Below, piece after piece: positions 27,834 to 35,770 of a stretch of 55,859 bases of DNA (the stretch's first letter is position 1; the number at the start of each line of letters is the position of its first letter). The translations under genes and the position numbers were made by a program. The notes below the pieces were generated by a model that did not search any database, was not told where the DNA came from, and worked only from the letters and a program-made list of their open reading frames with translations. Origin of the DNA: Gluconacetobacter asukensis (GTDB taxonomy: Bacteria > Pseudomonadota > Alphaproteobacteria > Acetobacterales > Acetobacteraceae); the NCBI RefSeq assembly GCF_014174375.1, contig NZ_JABEQE010000022.1:1-55859 (forward strand), read 5' to 3'.

Positions 27834-27875
27834 TCGGGCTCCGCCCGAACCCGCAAGGGGCCAGTCGGCCCCTTG
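27834..27875 (+). terminator. double GC-rich hairpin after the OmpA-family gene
   Basis: TCGGGC/GCCCGA (27834-27848) then CAAGGGGCC/GGCCCCTTG (27854-27875), 21 bp past the stop. There is no T-run. Same design as 6916-6959. Confidence 0.45.
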
Positions 27876-28018
27876 ACCCCAATTCCCTCTGAAGCCGCGG
27901 GGTTCAGGCCCGGAAACGTGGGCTGGTGAGCGAGAGTGCCGCGCAGCGGCACGGCCGTCGTGTGTTGCGGAGCATCGAAGCGGAGCGGCCTTGATGGCCG
28001 TGAGCACCGGAGCGCAGG

Positions 28019-28051
28019 AAACGCGCGCCGGATCGCCACCAGCGCGCGTTT
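28019..28051 (-). terminator. 10-bp stem-loop after cysK
   Basis: AAACGCGCGC (28019-28028) pairs with GCGCGCGTTT (28042-28051), 13-base loop, 13 bp past the cysK stop. A likely transcript end for the leftward gene, without a T-run. The stretch 27876-28018 between the two convergent ends holds another small palindrome (GTGCCGC/GCGGCAC) but no gene. Confidence 0.4.
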
Positions 28052-28064
28052 ACGGGCCAAAACG

Positions 28065-29054
28065 TCAGGTTAGGCCGGTGAAAAGCGAGGTGGACAGATA
28101 CCGCTCGGCGAAGGATGGGGCGATGACGACGATCGTCTTGCCCGCATGCTCCGGCTGCTCCGCCAGCTTCAGCGCCGCATGCAGCGCCGCCCCCGACGAG
28201 ATCCCGATCGGCACGCCATCCAGCCGCGCACACCGCCGCGCCGCCGCGATCGCCTCGCGCTCCGACACCGTCAGCACACCGTCCAGCGCCGGCAGGTCCA
28301 GCGTGCGGGGGCAGAATCCGGGACCGATCCCCTGGATACCGTGCGGGCCGGCCTCGTCACCGTTCAGGATCGCGCTTTCCACCGGCTCCACGCCATAGAC
28401 CGCCAGCCCGGGCTTGCGCGGCTTCAGCGCATGGGCAATGCCGCTGGCAGTGCCGCCGGTGCCCACGCCGGCCACCACGATATCGACCGCACCTTCCGTA
28501 TCGGTCCAGATCTCCTCGGCGGTGGTCAGGGCGTGAATGGTCGGGTTGTCGGCATTTTCGAACTGGCGCGGCATCCAGGCATGCGGCGTCTTCTTCACGA
28601 TGTCCTCGGCCCGGGCGATGGCACCGGCCATGCCCAGCCGGGACGGGGTCAATTGCAGTTCCGCGTCCAGCAGGCGCAGCATCTTGCGCCGCTCCATCGA
28701 CGCGCCCTCGGGCATGGTCACGATCAGCCGATAGCCGCGCGCAACAGCGACGAACGCCAGTGAAATGCCGGTATTGCCCGATGTCGGCTCCACCAGCACG
28801 GTCCGGCCCGGCGTGATGTCGCCCCGCTGCTCGGCGGCCAGCACCATGGCGGCGCCGATCCGGTCCTTGACCGACCCCAGCGGATTGAAAAATTCCAGCT
28901 TCATCAGGATCCGGCTGGCCACCTCGTCCTCGCGCATCAGGCGCGGCAGGGCAACCAGCGGGGTGCCGCCGACCGTGTCCACGATCGAGTCGTACACCCG
29001 CCCACGCGGCCCGGCCAGGCCCAGATGGCCGTCCGCCGCCACTGAATGATCCAT
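28065..29054 (-). CDS. cysK: cysteine synthase A
   Basis: PLP-dependent O-acetylserine sulfhydrylase making cysteine. 329 residues. The PLP lysine is Lys63 in NPLGSVKDRIG, the substrate loop is TSGNTG (91-96) and the phosphate loop is GTGGTASG. About 20 extra residues precede the usual start of the fold (YDSIVDTVGGTPLV). AAGGAG lies 7 nt before the ATG. It diverges from an Rrf2-type regulator gene across 167 bp, which makes that regulator the natural candidate for control of cysK. Confidence 0.93.
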   Translation of the reverse strand: MDHSVAADGHLGLAGPRGRVYDSIVDTVGGTPLVALPRLMREDEVASRILMKLEFFNPLGSVKDRIGAAMVLAAEQRGDITPGRTVLVEPTSGNTGISLAFVAVARGYRLIVTMPEGASMERRKMLRLLDAELQLTPSRLGMAGAIARAEDIVKKTPHAWMPRQFENADNPTIHALTTAEEIWTDTEGAVDIVVAGVGTGGTASGIAHALKPRKPGLAVYGVEPVESAILNGDEAGPHGIQGIGPGFCPRTLDLPALDGVLTVSEREAIAAARRCARLDGVPIGISSGAALHAALKLAEQPEHAGKTIVVIAPSFAERYLSTSLFTGLT

Positions 29055-29221
29055 GGGTCGCTCCTTCCTTCAACGCATTGACGCGGATTTAATCGTAATA
29101 GCTGACATAATCCATCATCACACCAAACAGAAGCGTGGATCATCGCCGCCGATCCTGCTAGCCTCACGCCCGGCGCGTGTCCGGTCGTCGGACACACCAT
29201 GGATTGCAGGAGAAATCGGGA

Positions 29222-29671
29222 ATGCTGCTTCGGCGTGACAGGGCCATGATCGCGGTGCTCATCATGCTCGACGTCGCGTTCCATGCCGGACGCACCGGAA
29301 CCGTCAGCGCCGCCGACATCGCCGAGCGCGCCGGGCTGGCACGACGGGGCATCGAACCGCTGCTCCAGACATTATCGCGTTCCAGCCTGCTGGAAAGCGT
29401 GCGCGGGCCACGCGGCGGCTACCGGCTGGGCCGCCCGCGGCGCGACATCACCGTGGCCGATATCGTCGAGGTCGCGACGGCCGACGATTCGTCGTCCGAT
29501 GACGGTCCGATGGGCCAGCTCTTCACCCGCGTCATCGATCCGTGCTGGCAGAAGCTGGACGACACCGTGTCGGCCCAGTGCCGCAAGCTGACCCTGGACG
29601 ATCTGGTGCACCGGGCGGAATCGAGCGGCATGCGCCGTCCGCTGGCCGAGCCGATCAGCTTTTCGATCTGA
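29222..29671 (+). CDS. Rrf2-family transcriptional regulator
   Basis: 149 residues from ATG 29222 (AGGAG 9 nt upstream). An N-terminal winged helix (VSAADIAERAGLARRGIEPLLQ, then RGPRGGYRLGRPRRDITVADI) is typical of Rrf2 proteins such as IscR and CymR. The C-terminal part has only two cysteines (DPCWQKL and SAQCRKL) instead of the three-Cys cluster ligating Fe-S in IscR, so it may be a CymR-like cysteine-metabolism regulator or hold a different cofactor. It is divergent from cysK. Confidence 0.87.
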   Translation: MLLRRDRAMIAVLIMLDVAFHAGRTGTVSAADIAERAGLARRGIEPLLQTLSRSSLLESVRGPRGGYRLGRPRRDITVADIVEVATADDSSSDDGPMGQLFTRVIDPCWQKLDDTVSAQCRKLTLDDLVHRAESSGMRRPLAEPISFSI

Positions 29672-29676
29672 TTTTT

Positions 29677-29716
29677 CCCCGCCGCGTGCGGGGATGGGCG
29701 GGGGAATGCCCCCCGC
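29677..29716. terminator. two GC hairpins between convergent genes
   Basis: CCCCGC/GCGGGG (29677-29693) and GCGGGGG/CCCCCCGC (29698-29716) fill the 54-bp gap between the Rrf2 gene and the opposing lipoprotein gene. They can serve as a transcript end in both directions. Confidence 0.4.
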
Positions 29717-29725
29717 CGCCTCCCA

Positions 29726-30271
29726 TCACGGATGAGTTGTCTTGGCGCGACGCCTGGTTGCCGTCCTGCTCGTGCTCTTGGCCGGCGCGGGCGCCGGGGT
29801 CGGGGCCATCACCATCGGGGTCGGCACCACCACGCCCGTCGCATCGACCGTTGCCGTGACATCCAGCGTATCACGCGGCTGACCGGGGCCACGGATCAGC
29901 GTCACGCTGAAATGGTCCTGCCCGGCATAGGCAGTGTTGGGCGTGTACATCACATACGTATGATCGTTGTAATTATACAGGAACGCCTTGCCGTGCTCCG
30001 GCGCCGGCGCAACGCCGAACGAGGCATAGGACCGTTCCCCGTCCTGCTGGACCAGAACGCCGCAATTGCCGTCATCGCTGCGCACGGACATCGTCGCCGT
30101 CTTCTGGGCCGGCCCGGCCGACTTGACGGGGCTGACCTGGCAGACCGCCGAGCGTTTCATATAGCCGAACGGATCGGGGGGACCCGCGACCTGAAGCCCA
30201 GGCTTGTTTTGACATCCGGCCAGCACGGCTGACGCCGCCACCAGAATTGCAGAAGACAATCGCACGCGCAC
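29726..30271 (-). CDS. lipoprotein with cadherin-like repeat signature
   Basis: 181 residues from GTG 30271 (GGAG 7 nt upstream). A clear lipobox LAGC at about 17-20 gives an acylated Cys20. The mature part has Cys pairs (VCQVSP, GNCGVL). It also has a YTPNTAYAGQDHFSVTL stretch that resembles Ig/cadherin-type repeats (YTP..Y.G.D.F..T), followed by a Pro/Ala run and a basic C-terminal tail (TATRRRAKTTHP). It is probably anchored in the outer membrane. Function unknown. Confidence 0.72.
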   Translation of the reverse strand: MRVRLSSAILVAASAVLAGCQNKPGLQVAGPPDPFGYMKRSAVCQVSPVKSAGPAQKTATMSVRSDDGNCGVLVQQDGERSYASFGVAPAPEHGKAFLYNYNDHTYVMYTPNTAYAGQDHFSVTLIRGPGQPRDTLDVTATVDATGVVVPTPMVMAPTPAPAPAKSTSRTATRRRAKTTHP

Positions 30272-30457
30272 TCGTCAACTCCGCTCGCTCAAGAACCGGC
30301 CCGCACCAGGCTGCCGCGAATCGTCCGGCAACGCTCTAGAACAGTACCGGGATGCACATAAAGACCCAATCCGATCCTCAAGGATCGGCAATCACGGATG
30401 GCAGGGGCCGGCAGAACGCGCCATGGTGCGACGACCAGTCGTGACCCCAAAATTTGA

Positions 30458-30485
30458 TTGCCAACACTCTGGTCAGGGTTATGCT
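30458..30485 (+). promoter_or_regulatory. candidate sigma-70-type promoter
   Basis: TTGCCA (30458-30463), 16-bp spacer, TATGCT (30480-30485), about 100 bp before the gene at 30583. The surrounding 311-bp gap between divergent genes also holds the hairpin CCGATCCT/AGGATCGG (30371-30388) and no gene. Confidence 0.35.
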
Positions 30486-30582
30486 GCCATTATAGAACGC
30501 TAGCAAGTCCAGTTCACATGCCGGTTCATGTCATCGACCACGACCCGGCACAGCTTTCCGGTCGGTCGGGAGAAACCTTATC

Positions 30583-31125
30583 ATGACGTTTCCCATTTGG
30601 CGCGCCGCTGTGGCCGGCCTGGCCCTTGCCGGGCTTGTGAACGGACAGGCCGCATTCGCAGCCGGCGCCTGCACCTCCTCCCCCGCGCATGAGGCCTTCG
30701 ACGTGCAGGGTCTCAAGAGCGAGCTGATGGTGACGGCCCTGTCGTGCAACATGCAGGACCGCTACAACGCCTTCGTTGAACGCTTCCGCCCCAGGCTGCT
30801 GGACGAGGAAGGGGCGCTGAACGCCTATTTCCGCACCACCTACGGCCGGGGCGCCCAGCGCGAGCATGATGACTACATCACCCAGCTCGCCAACGTGCAG
30901 TCCGAACGCGGGCTGAAGGCCGGCACCGCCTTCTGCAACCAGCGCGCGGCGATGTTCGACGAGGTCGCGGTGCTGGAAAGCGCGCAGGACCTGTCGCGCT
31001 ACGCCCAGGCCAAGGACATCATCCAGCCCGCATCGTACGAAACCTGCGCCGCGCCCGAGCGCGTGCTGCACTCGGAAGTCCGCAGCCGCTCGCGCGCCCG
31101 GGCCGCCCACACCACCCGGAGCTGA
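30583..31125 (+). CDS. exported protein of unknown function
   Basis: 180 residues. A signal peptide (AAVAGLALAGLVNGQAAFA) is cleaved near AFA-AG. The mature protein is mostly charged and helical, with cysteines at GACTSS, LSCNMQ, AFCNQR and YETCAA. These could form two disulfides in the periplasm. The C-terminus is Arg/Ser-rich (RSRSRARAAHTTRS). GGGAGA lies about 10 nt before the ATG. No recognised domain. It lies 82 bp before parE on the same strand. Confidence 0.7.
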   Translation: MTFPIWRAAVAGLALAGLVNGQAAFAAGACTSSPAHEAFDVQGLKSELMVTALSCNMQDRYNAFVERFRPRLLDEEGALNAYFRTTYGRGAQREHDDYITQLANVQSERGLKAGTAFCNQRAAMFDEVAVLESAQDLSRYAQAKDIIQPASYETCAAPERVLHSEVRSRSRARAAHTTRS

Positions 31126-31207
31126 CACGCGCCTCCGGGGCATGGCGCGTGGCTCCGGCCACGCGCCTGCTTGACAGGGAACGGGGCTGCGGAACAAAGA
31201 ACAGTCC

Positions 31208-33238
31208 ATGAACGACGATCTCTTTTCCGCGCCGCGCCCGAAGCGGGAGTCGCGCCCCCGCGCGACCGGGGCCACCGCACCGGCTCCGGCCAGCGCGGCC
31301 GAGACGTACGATGCCAGCGCCATCGAGGTGCTGGAGGGGCTGGAGCCCGTCCGGCGGCGCCCCGGCATGTATATCGGCGGCACGGATGAAGGCGCGTATC
31401 ATCACCTGGCCGCCGAAATCCTGGACAATGCGATGGACGAGGCGGTGGCCGGCCACGCCACCACCATCGACGTCACGCTGGATGAAGGCGACTGGCTGAC
31501 CATCCGCGACAATGGCCGAGGCATTCCGGTCGATCCGCACCCCAAATTCAAGGATCGCTCGGCGCTGGAGGTCATCCTGACCACGCTGCACGCGGGCGGG
31601 AAATTCTCGGGCAAGGCCTATGCCACCTCGGGCGGCCTGCACGGCGTGGGCTCGTCGGTGGTCAATGCGCTGGCAGCGCGGATGGAGGTCGAGGTCGCGC
31701 GCGACCGCACCCTGTGGCGCCAGGCCTATGAACGCGGCCATCCGGTGACGAAACTGGAGAAGGTGGGGCCGACCCAGAACCGGCGCGGTACCCAGATCCG
31801 CTTCACCCCCGATCCGCAGATCTTCGGGCGCCTCCATTTCTCGCCCGCGCGCCTGTACAAATTGTGCCGCTCCAAGGCCTATCTGTATCGCGGCGTGACC
31901 ATCCGCTGGGCCTGCGACCCGGCGCTGATCCGGGATGGCGACATTCCCGCCGAGGCGGTGCTGCATTTCCCCGGCGGCGTGGCCGACAGCCTGCGTGACG
32001 AACTGGGCACGGCCTCGCTGCTGGCCGAGATGTGGTCCGGCGACGCCGACCTGCCGGTCGGGCCGGATGGCGCCGAAACCGGCCGGATGGAATGGGCGGT
32101 GGCGTTCCTGGAATCCGGGTCGTCCAGCCTGGCCTCCTACTGCAACACCATCCCCACCCCGCAGGGCGGCACGCACGAGGCCGGATTCCGCGCGGCATTG
32201 CTGAAAGGCTTCCGCGCCTGGGGCGAACAGCGGTCGAACCGCCGCGCCTCCGCCATCGCAGCCGACGACATTCTCGGGATCATCGCCGCCAAACTGTCGG
32301 TCTTCATCCGCGATCCGCAATTCCAGGGCCAGACCAAGGAAAAACTGACCTCGTCCGAAGCCAGCCGCCTGGTCGAGACCGCGCTGCGCGACCGGTTCGA
32401 GCAATGGCTGGCCGGCCATCCGGCGCAGGCCGACAACCTCCTGGCCTTCATCATCGAGCGCGCCGAGGAACGGCTGCGCCGCAAGGATCTGAAGGACACA
32501 CCGCGCAAGAGCGCCACACGGCGCCTGCGCCTGCCGGGCAAGCTGACCGACTGCACGCGCGAGAACGCAGCCGAGACCGAGATCTTCCTGGTCGAGGGCG
32601 ATTCCGCCGGCGGTTCTGCCAAGCAGGCCCGCAACCGCGAAACGCAGGCGGTGCTGCCGCTGCGCGGCAAGATCCTGAACGTCGCCAGCGCCTCGACCGA
32701 GAAATTGCGCGCCAACCAGGAACTGCGCGATCTGGTCGAGGCCCTGGGCTGCGGCATCGGCGAACGGTTCGATGCCACGCGCCTGCGCTATGGCCGCGTC
32801 ATCATCATGACCGACGCCGACGTGGACGGCGCGCATATCGCGTCGCTGCTGATGACCTTCTTCTACCGCGAACTGCCCGAACTGATCCGCCGGGGGCATA
32901 TCTATCTGGCCCAGCCGCCGCTCTACCGCCTGACCCAGGGCGGCCGGACGGTCTATGCGATGGATGACGCCGACCGTGAGCGGAAGCTGAAATCGGATTT
33001 CAAGCCCAACGCCAAGATCGAGATCTCGCGCTTCAAGGGCTTGGGCGAAATGCCGCCGGGCGACCTGAAACAGACAACGATGGACCCCAGGAAACGCACG
33101 CTGCTGCAGGTCGTCACCCGGCCCGAGGACCGCGCGCTGACCAGCGATCGCGTCGAGCAGTTGATGGGTCGCAAGGCGGAATCGCGCTTCCAGTTCATCC
33201 AGGAACATGCCCGCCTGGTCGAGGAACTGGACGTCTGA
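31208..33238 (+). CDS. parE: DNA topoisomerase IV subunit B
   Basis: ATPase subunit of the decatenating type IIA topoisomerase. 676 residues, shorter than GyrB as expected. After a Pro/Ala-rich head of 35 residues come the GHKL ATPase motifs (RRRPGMYIGG, EILDNAMDEA, IRDNGRGIPVD, SGGLHGVGSSVVNAL). Next is the Toprim domain (EIFLVEGDSAGGSAKQ, MTDADVDGAHIASLL) and the C-terminal RFKGLGEMPP region that contacts ParC. The ribosome site is weak. parC is not in the window. Confidence 0.93.
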   Translation: MNDDLFSAPRPKRESRPRATGATAPAPASAAETYDASAIEVLEGLEPVRRRPGMYIGGTDEGAYHHLAAEILDNAMDEAVAGHATTIDVTLDEGDWLTIRDNGRGIPVDPHPKFKDRSALEVILTTLHAGGKFSGKAYATSGGLHGVGSSVVNALAARMEVEVARDRTLWRQAYERGHPVTKLEKVGPTQNRRGTQIRFTPDPQIFGRLHFSPARLYKLCRSKAYLYRGVTIRWACDPALIRDGDIPAEAVLHFPGGVADSLRDELGTASLLAEMWSGDADLPVGPDGAETGRMEWAVAFLESGSSSLASYCNTIPTPQGGTHEAGFRAALLKGFRAWGEQRSNRRASAIAADDILGIIAAKLSVFIRDPQFQGQTKEKLTSSEASRLVETALRDRFEQWLAGHPAQADNLLAFIIERAEERLRRKDLKDTPRKSATRRLRLPGKLTDCTRENAAETEIFLVEGDSAGGSAKQARNRETQAVLPLRGKILNVASASTEKLRANQELRDLVEALGCGIGERFDATRLRYGRVIIMTDADVDGAHIASLLMTFFYRELPELIRRGHIYLAQPPLYRLTQGGRTVYAMDDADRERKLKSDFKPNAKIEISRFKGLGEMPPGDLKQTTMDPRKRTLLQVVTRPEDRALTSDRVEQLMGRKAESRFQFIQEHARLVEELDV

Positions 33239-33282
33239 TCGCCCATGTCTCCTGACCATCCCCGCGCATCCCTGGACAAACG

Positions 33283-34203
33283 ATGACCACGGCCGCGCAT
33301 TCCGCGGCCGGAGACGCACAGACGCAAGGTCCGCTGGCCGGCATCCTGCTGGTCGTGGGGGGCATGGTCTCGTTCCAGGTCGGCGGTTCGTTCGCCAAGC
33401 TGCTGTTTCCCGTCTTCGGGCCCCTGGGCACGGTCAGCCTGCGCCTGTGGATCGCCGCCATCGTGCTGGGCATCCTGACGCGCCCCTGGCGCGCGGCGCC
33501 GAACCGGGCGACCCTGAAGCTGGTCCTGTGGTACGGCGCCTCGATCGGCGTGATGAACATGGCGTTCTACCTGTCGCTGGACCACCTGCCGCTGGGCGTG
33601 GCGGTGGCGGTCGAGTTCCTGGGGCCGCTGATCCTGTCCCTGTCGGGCGCGCGGCGCGCGCGCGAACTGCTGCTGTTTCCCGTCATCGTCGGGGGGCTGT
33701 ATCTGCTGCTGCAACCCGGCGCGGCACTGGCCGGCCGGCCGCTGGACCTGCTGGGCGTGGCCTATGGGCTGATGGCCGCGGCGGCCTGGGCTGCCTATAT
33801 CGTGACCGGCGGCCGGGTCAGCCGGCGGATCGACGCGGCGCGTGCCACGGCTCTCGGCCAGGCGGTCGGCGCCGTGCTGGTCACGCCGCTGATGGCGGCG
33901 ACCCTGCCCGTCACCGCCAGGCATCCGCATGCCGCCCTGCTGGCCTGTTTCGTCGCAATCCTGTCGTCCGCCCTGCCCTACACGCTGGAAATGCTGGCCA
34001 TGAAGCGGCTGCATCCCCGCCAGTTCGGCATCCTGACCAGCCTCGACCCGGCGGTGGCCGCCATCATCGGGCTGGCATTGCTGGGCGAACATCTGGCCCC
34101 CGCGCAATGGGCGGGAATCCTGTGCATCGTGCTGAGTTCGATCATCGGCGTCCTGCTCCAGCGCCCCGGCCAGGAAACCGCCCCGGTGCTGCCCGAGATG
34201 TAG
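33283..34203 (+). CDS. EamA/DMT-family exporter (RhtA-like)
   Basis: 306 residues, about ten membrane helices in two EamA repeats (about 15-140 and 155-295). The pattern FYLSLDHLPLGVAVAVEFLGPL in the first repeat and SALPYTLEMLAMKRL...FGILTSLDPAVAAIIGL in the second is characteristic of the RhtA threonine/homoserine exporter branch. The substrate is therefore likely amino acids, by inference. The start at 33283 has a poor ribosome site. It lies 44 bp after parE. Confidence 0.85.
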   Translation: MTTAAHSAAGDAQTQGPLAGILLVVGGMVSFQVGGSFAKLLFPVFGPLGTVSLRLWIAAIVLGILTRPWRAAPNRATLKLVLWYGASIGVMNMAFYLSLDHLPLGVAVAVEFLGPLILSLSGARRARELLLFPVIVGGLYLLLQPGAALAGRPLDLLGVAYGLMAAAAWAAYIVTGGRVSRRIDAARATALGQAVGAVLVTPLMAATLPVTARHPHAALLACFVAILSSALPYTLEMLAMKRLHPRQFGILTSLDPAVAAIIGLALLGEHLAPAQWAGILCIVLSSIIGVLLQRPGQETAPVLPEM

Positions 34204-34285
34204 CAGGCCCCATCCGGCGCCCCGCCCTCCCCACCGCCCGAGGATCGCGATAGATTCGCAACGATCGGACAGCGAGGAGAGAGAC

Positions 34286-35221
34286 ATGACCGACCGGATG
34301 GTCTTCTACAGCCAGATGGACAATCCCGAACCCTGGCGGGCGGCGCTGCATGCGGCCCTGCCCGACCTGGGGTTCGAACTGGCCGACGTGGTCACCGACA
34401 CCGCCGGGATACGCTATGCGCTGGTCTGGAACCCGCCGCAGGGATTCTTCGCCCGTTTTCCCGAGCTGCGCATGATCGTCAGCCTCGGTGCCGGCGTGGA
34501 TGCGCTGGTGGCGCGCGACGACCTGCCGCCCGGCGTGGCGATCACGCGGCTGCAGGACCCGATGATGTCGCGAATGATGGCCAGCTACGTCCTGTTCGCC
34601 ACCCTGCGCCTGGCCCGCGACATTCCGGCCTTCGCGGCCGCGCAGCGCAAGGGACAGTGGCACTTCATCGAACCCCGCCCCCTCTCGCACACGCGTGTCG
34701 GCATCATGGGATTGGGCGAACTGGGCCTGTTCGCGGCGCGGGAATGCGCGCGGCTGGGCTTTACGGTCAGCGGCTGGTCGCGCAGCCCGAAAGCCGAGCC
34801 CGGCATCACCTGCCATGCGGGGATGGACAGCCTGCCGTCCTTCCTGGGCGGATGCGATATCCTGGTCTGCATGCTGCCAAAAACGCCGCAGACCATCGGC
34901 CTGCTCAATGCCGAACGGCTCGCGATGCTGCCGCAGGGCGCGGGCTTCATCAATGTCGCGCGCGGCGCCATCGTCGATGACGACGCGCTGGTCGCCGCCC
35001 TGCGCTCCGGCCGGATCGGGCAGGCCACGCTGGACGTCTTCAGCCAGGAACCGCTGCCCGGCGACCATCCGCTGTGGTGCATGGACAATGTGCTGATCAC
35101 ACCGCACGTCGCCTCGGTCGCCCTGCCGGACTCGGCGGCACCACAGGTCGCCGAGAATATCCGCCGCCTGCGCACCGGCCTGCCGGTGCGCGATGCCGTG
35201 GACGTCGCGCGCGGTTACTGA
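34286..35221 (+). CDS. D-2-hydroxyacid dehydrogenase (GhrA-like glyoxylate/hydroxypyruvate reductase)
   Basis: 311 residues. NAD(P)-binding motif GIMGLGELG (about 145-153), the substrate Arg in NVARGAIVDDDAL, the catalytic Glu in FSQEPLPGDHPLW, and the catalytic His in ITPHVAS. The lack of the usual longer N-terminal domain and the SLGAGVDAL segment fit the GhrA branch, which reduces glyoxylate and hydroxypyruvate. GAGGAG precedes ATG 34286. A degenerate copy of its 3' end lies at 42710-42883, carrying the same downstream leader DNA. Confidence 0.88.
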   Translation: MTDRMVFYSQMDNPEPWRAALHAALPDLGFELADVVTDTAGIRYALVWNPPQGFFARFPELRMIVSLGAGVDALVARDDLPPGVAITRLQDPMMSRMMASYVLFATLRLARDIPAFAAAQRKGQWHFIEPRPLSHTRVGIMGLGELGLFAARECARLGFTVSGWSRSPKAEPGITCHAGMDSLPSFLGGCDILVCMLPKTPQTIGLLNAERLAMLPQGAGFINVARGAIVDDDALVAALRSGRIGQATLDVFSQEPLPGDHPLWCMDNVLITPHVASVALPDSAAPQVAENIRRLRTGLPVRDAVDVARGY

Positions 35222-35454
35222 CGGGGCCGAAAAGGGCATCCAGGCGCGGATATCACGCTTGCGAACACCCTTGCGCGAGCGGCCTGTGGCTTTCACGGCA
35301 CAGGCCGCCCGCGTTTATGAACATCGAGAAAAAGGCCGCCTCTTTTTTTATAAAAATTCGTCCACAAATTGTTCTGACAATTTAACTGAATTTCCTGATT
35401 TTTAATACTTGCCCCTCCTCGCCGGCAAACAGTCTTCGAAATCACGCCGCATTC

Positions 35455-35474
35455 ATGTTGCATAAGGGCAACAT
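35455..35474. promoter_or_regulatory. dyad ATGTTGC-N6-GCAACAT, receptor 1 copy
   Basis: Perfect 7-bp inverted repeat with spacer ATAAGG. The same dyad occurs before receptor 3 (50316-50335) and, with one change, before receptor 2 (43467-43486). It lies 36 bp upstream of a -35-like TCGACA, so a dimeric regulator, perhaps an activator, is likely. The regulator is unknown. Confidence 0.65.
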
Positions 35475-35510
35475 AATGCAAAAAATCCGTAACAGATGCC
35501 ACGCGAACGG

Positions 35511-35539
35511 TCGACAGGCCGGTTCTGATCATGTGTAAT
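35511..35539 (+). promoter_or_regulatory. candidate promoter of TonB receptor 1
   Basis: TCGACA (35511-35516), 17-bp spacer, TGTAAT (35534-35539); each hexamer has one mismatch to the sigma-70 consensus. The same layout is kept before the other two receptor genes. Confidence 0.5.
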
Positions 35540-35651
35540 TTTTATTAACGCGCTGTAACAGGCCAAGACACATGCCCAGGGAGCTCCACGGCACATCGCA
35601 ATCACCGGAAATCCGGAACGAGATGGGACGCGGCCGCCCGTTAAATCATGT

Positions 35652-35670
35652 CGGAATCGGTAGGATTCCG
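35652..35670 (+). promoter_or_regulatory. leader hairpin of receptor 1
   Basis: CGGAATC, loop GGTAG, GATTCCG. It ends exactly 100 nt before the start codon. The receptor 2 leader has identical arms with loop CGTAC (43647-43665). Confidence 0.5.
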
Positions 35671-35770
35671 GCAGATTTTCCGGTCGGAACGCCTGGCATC
35701 GCATACAGCGCACTATTCTGATCAAGACACTGGCTTACCAATCTTCACGTCAATATCTCTGGAGAAATTC

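Larger units (their letters stand above)
35330..35770 (+). repeat. receptor leader repeat, copy A
   Basis: Non-coding leader upstream of TonB receptor 1. It is shared, with substitutions and small indels, with 42971-43328 (copy B) and 43329-43764 (copy C). Blocks shared by all three are an AT-rich stretch with GTAAAAATTC or TAAAAATTCG, the ATGTTGC dyad, a GTCGAC box, CATGTGT...ACACATG and ACATCGCAATCACCGGA. The start of copy A sits about 110 bp after the dehydrogenase stop. The gap 35222-35770 holds no gene. Confidence 0.75.

Noticed and set aside
35455-35474. Dyad as a CRP or FNR site
   Set aside because: The half-sites TGTTG/CAACA are 13 bp apart centre to centre, not the 11 bp of CRP, and the core differs from TGTGA and TTGAT.
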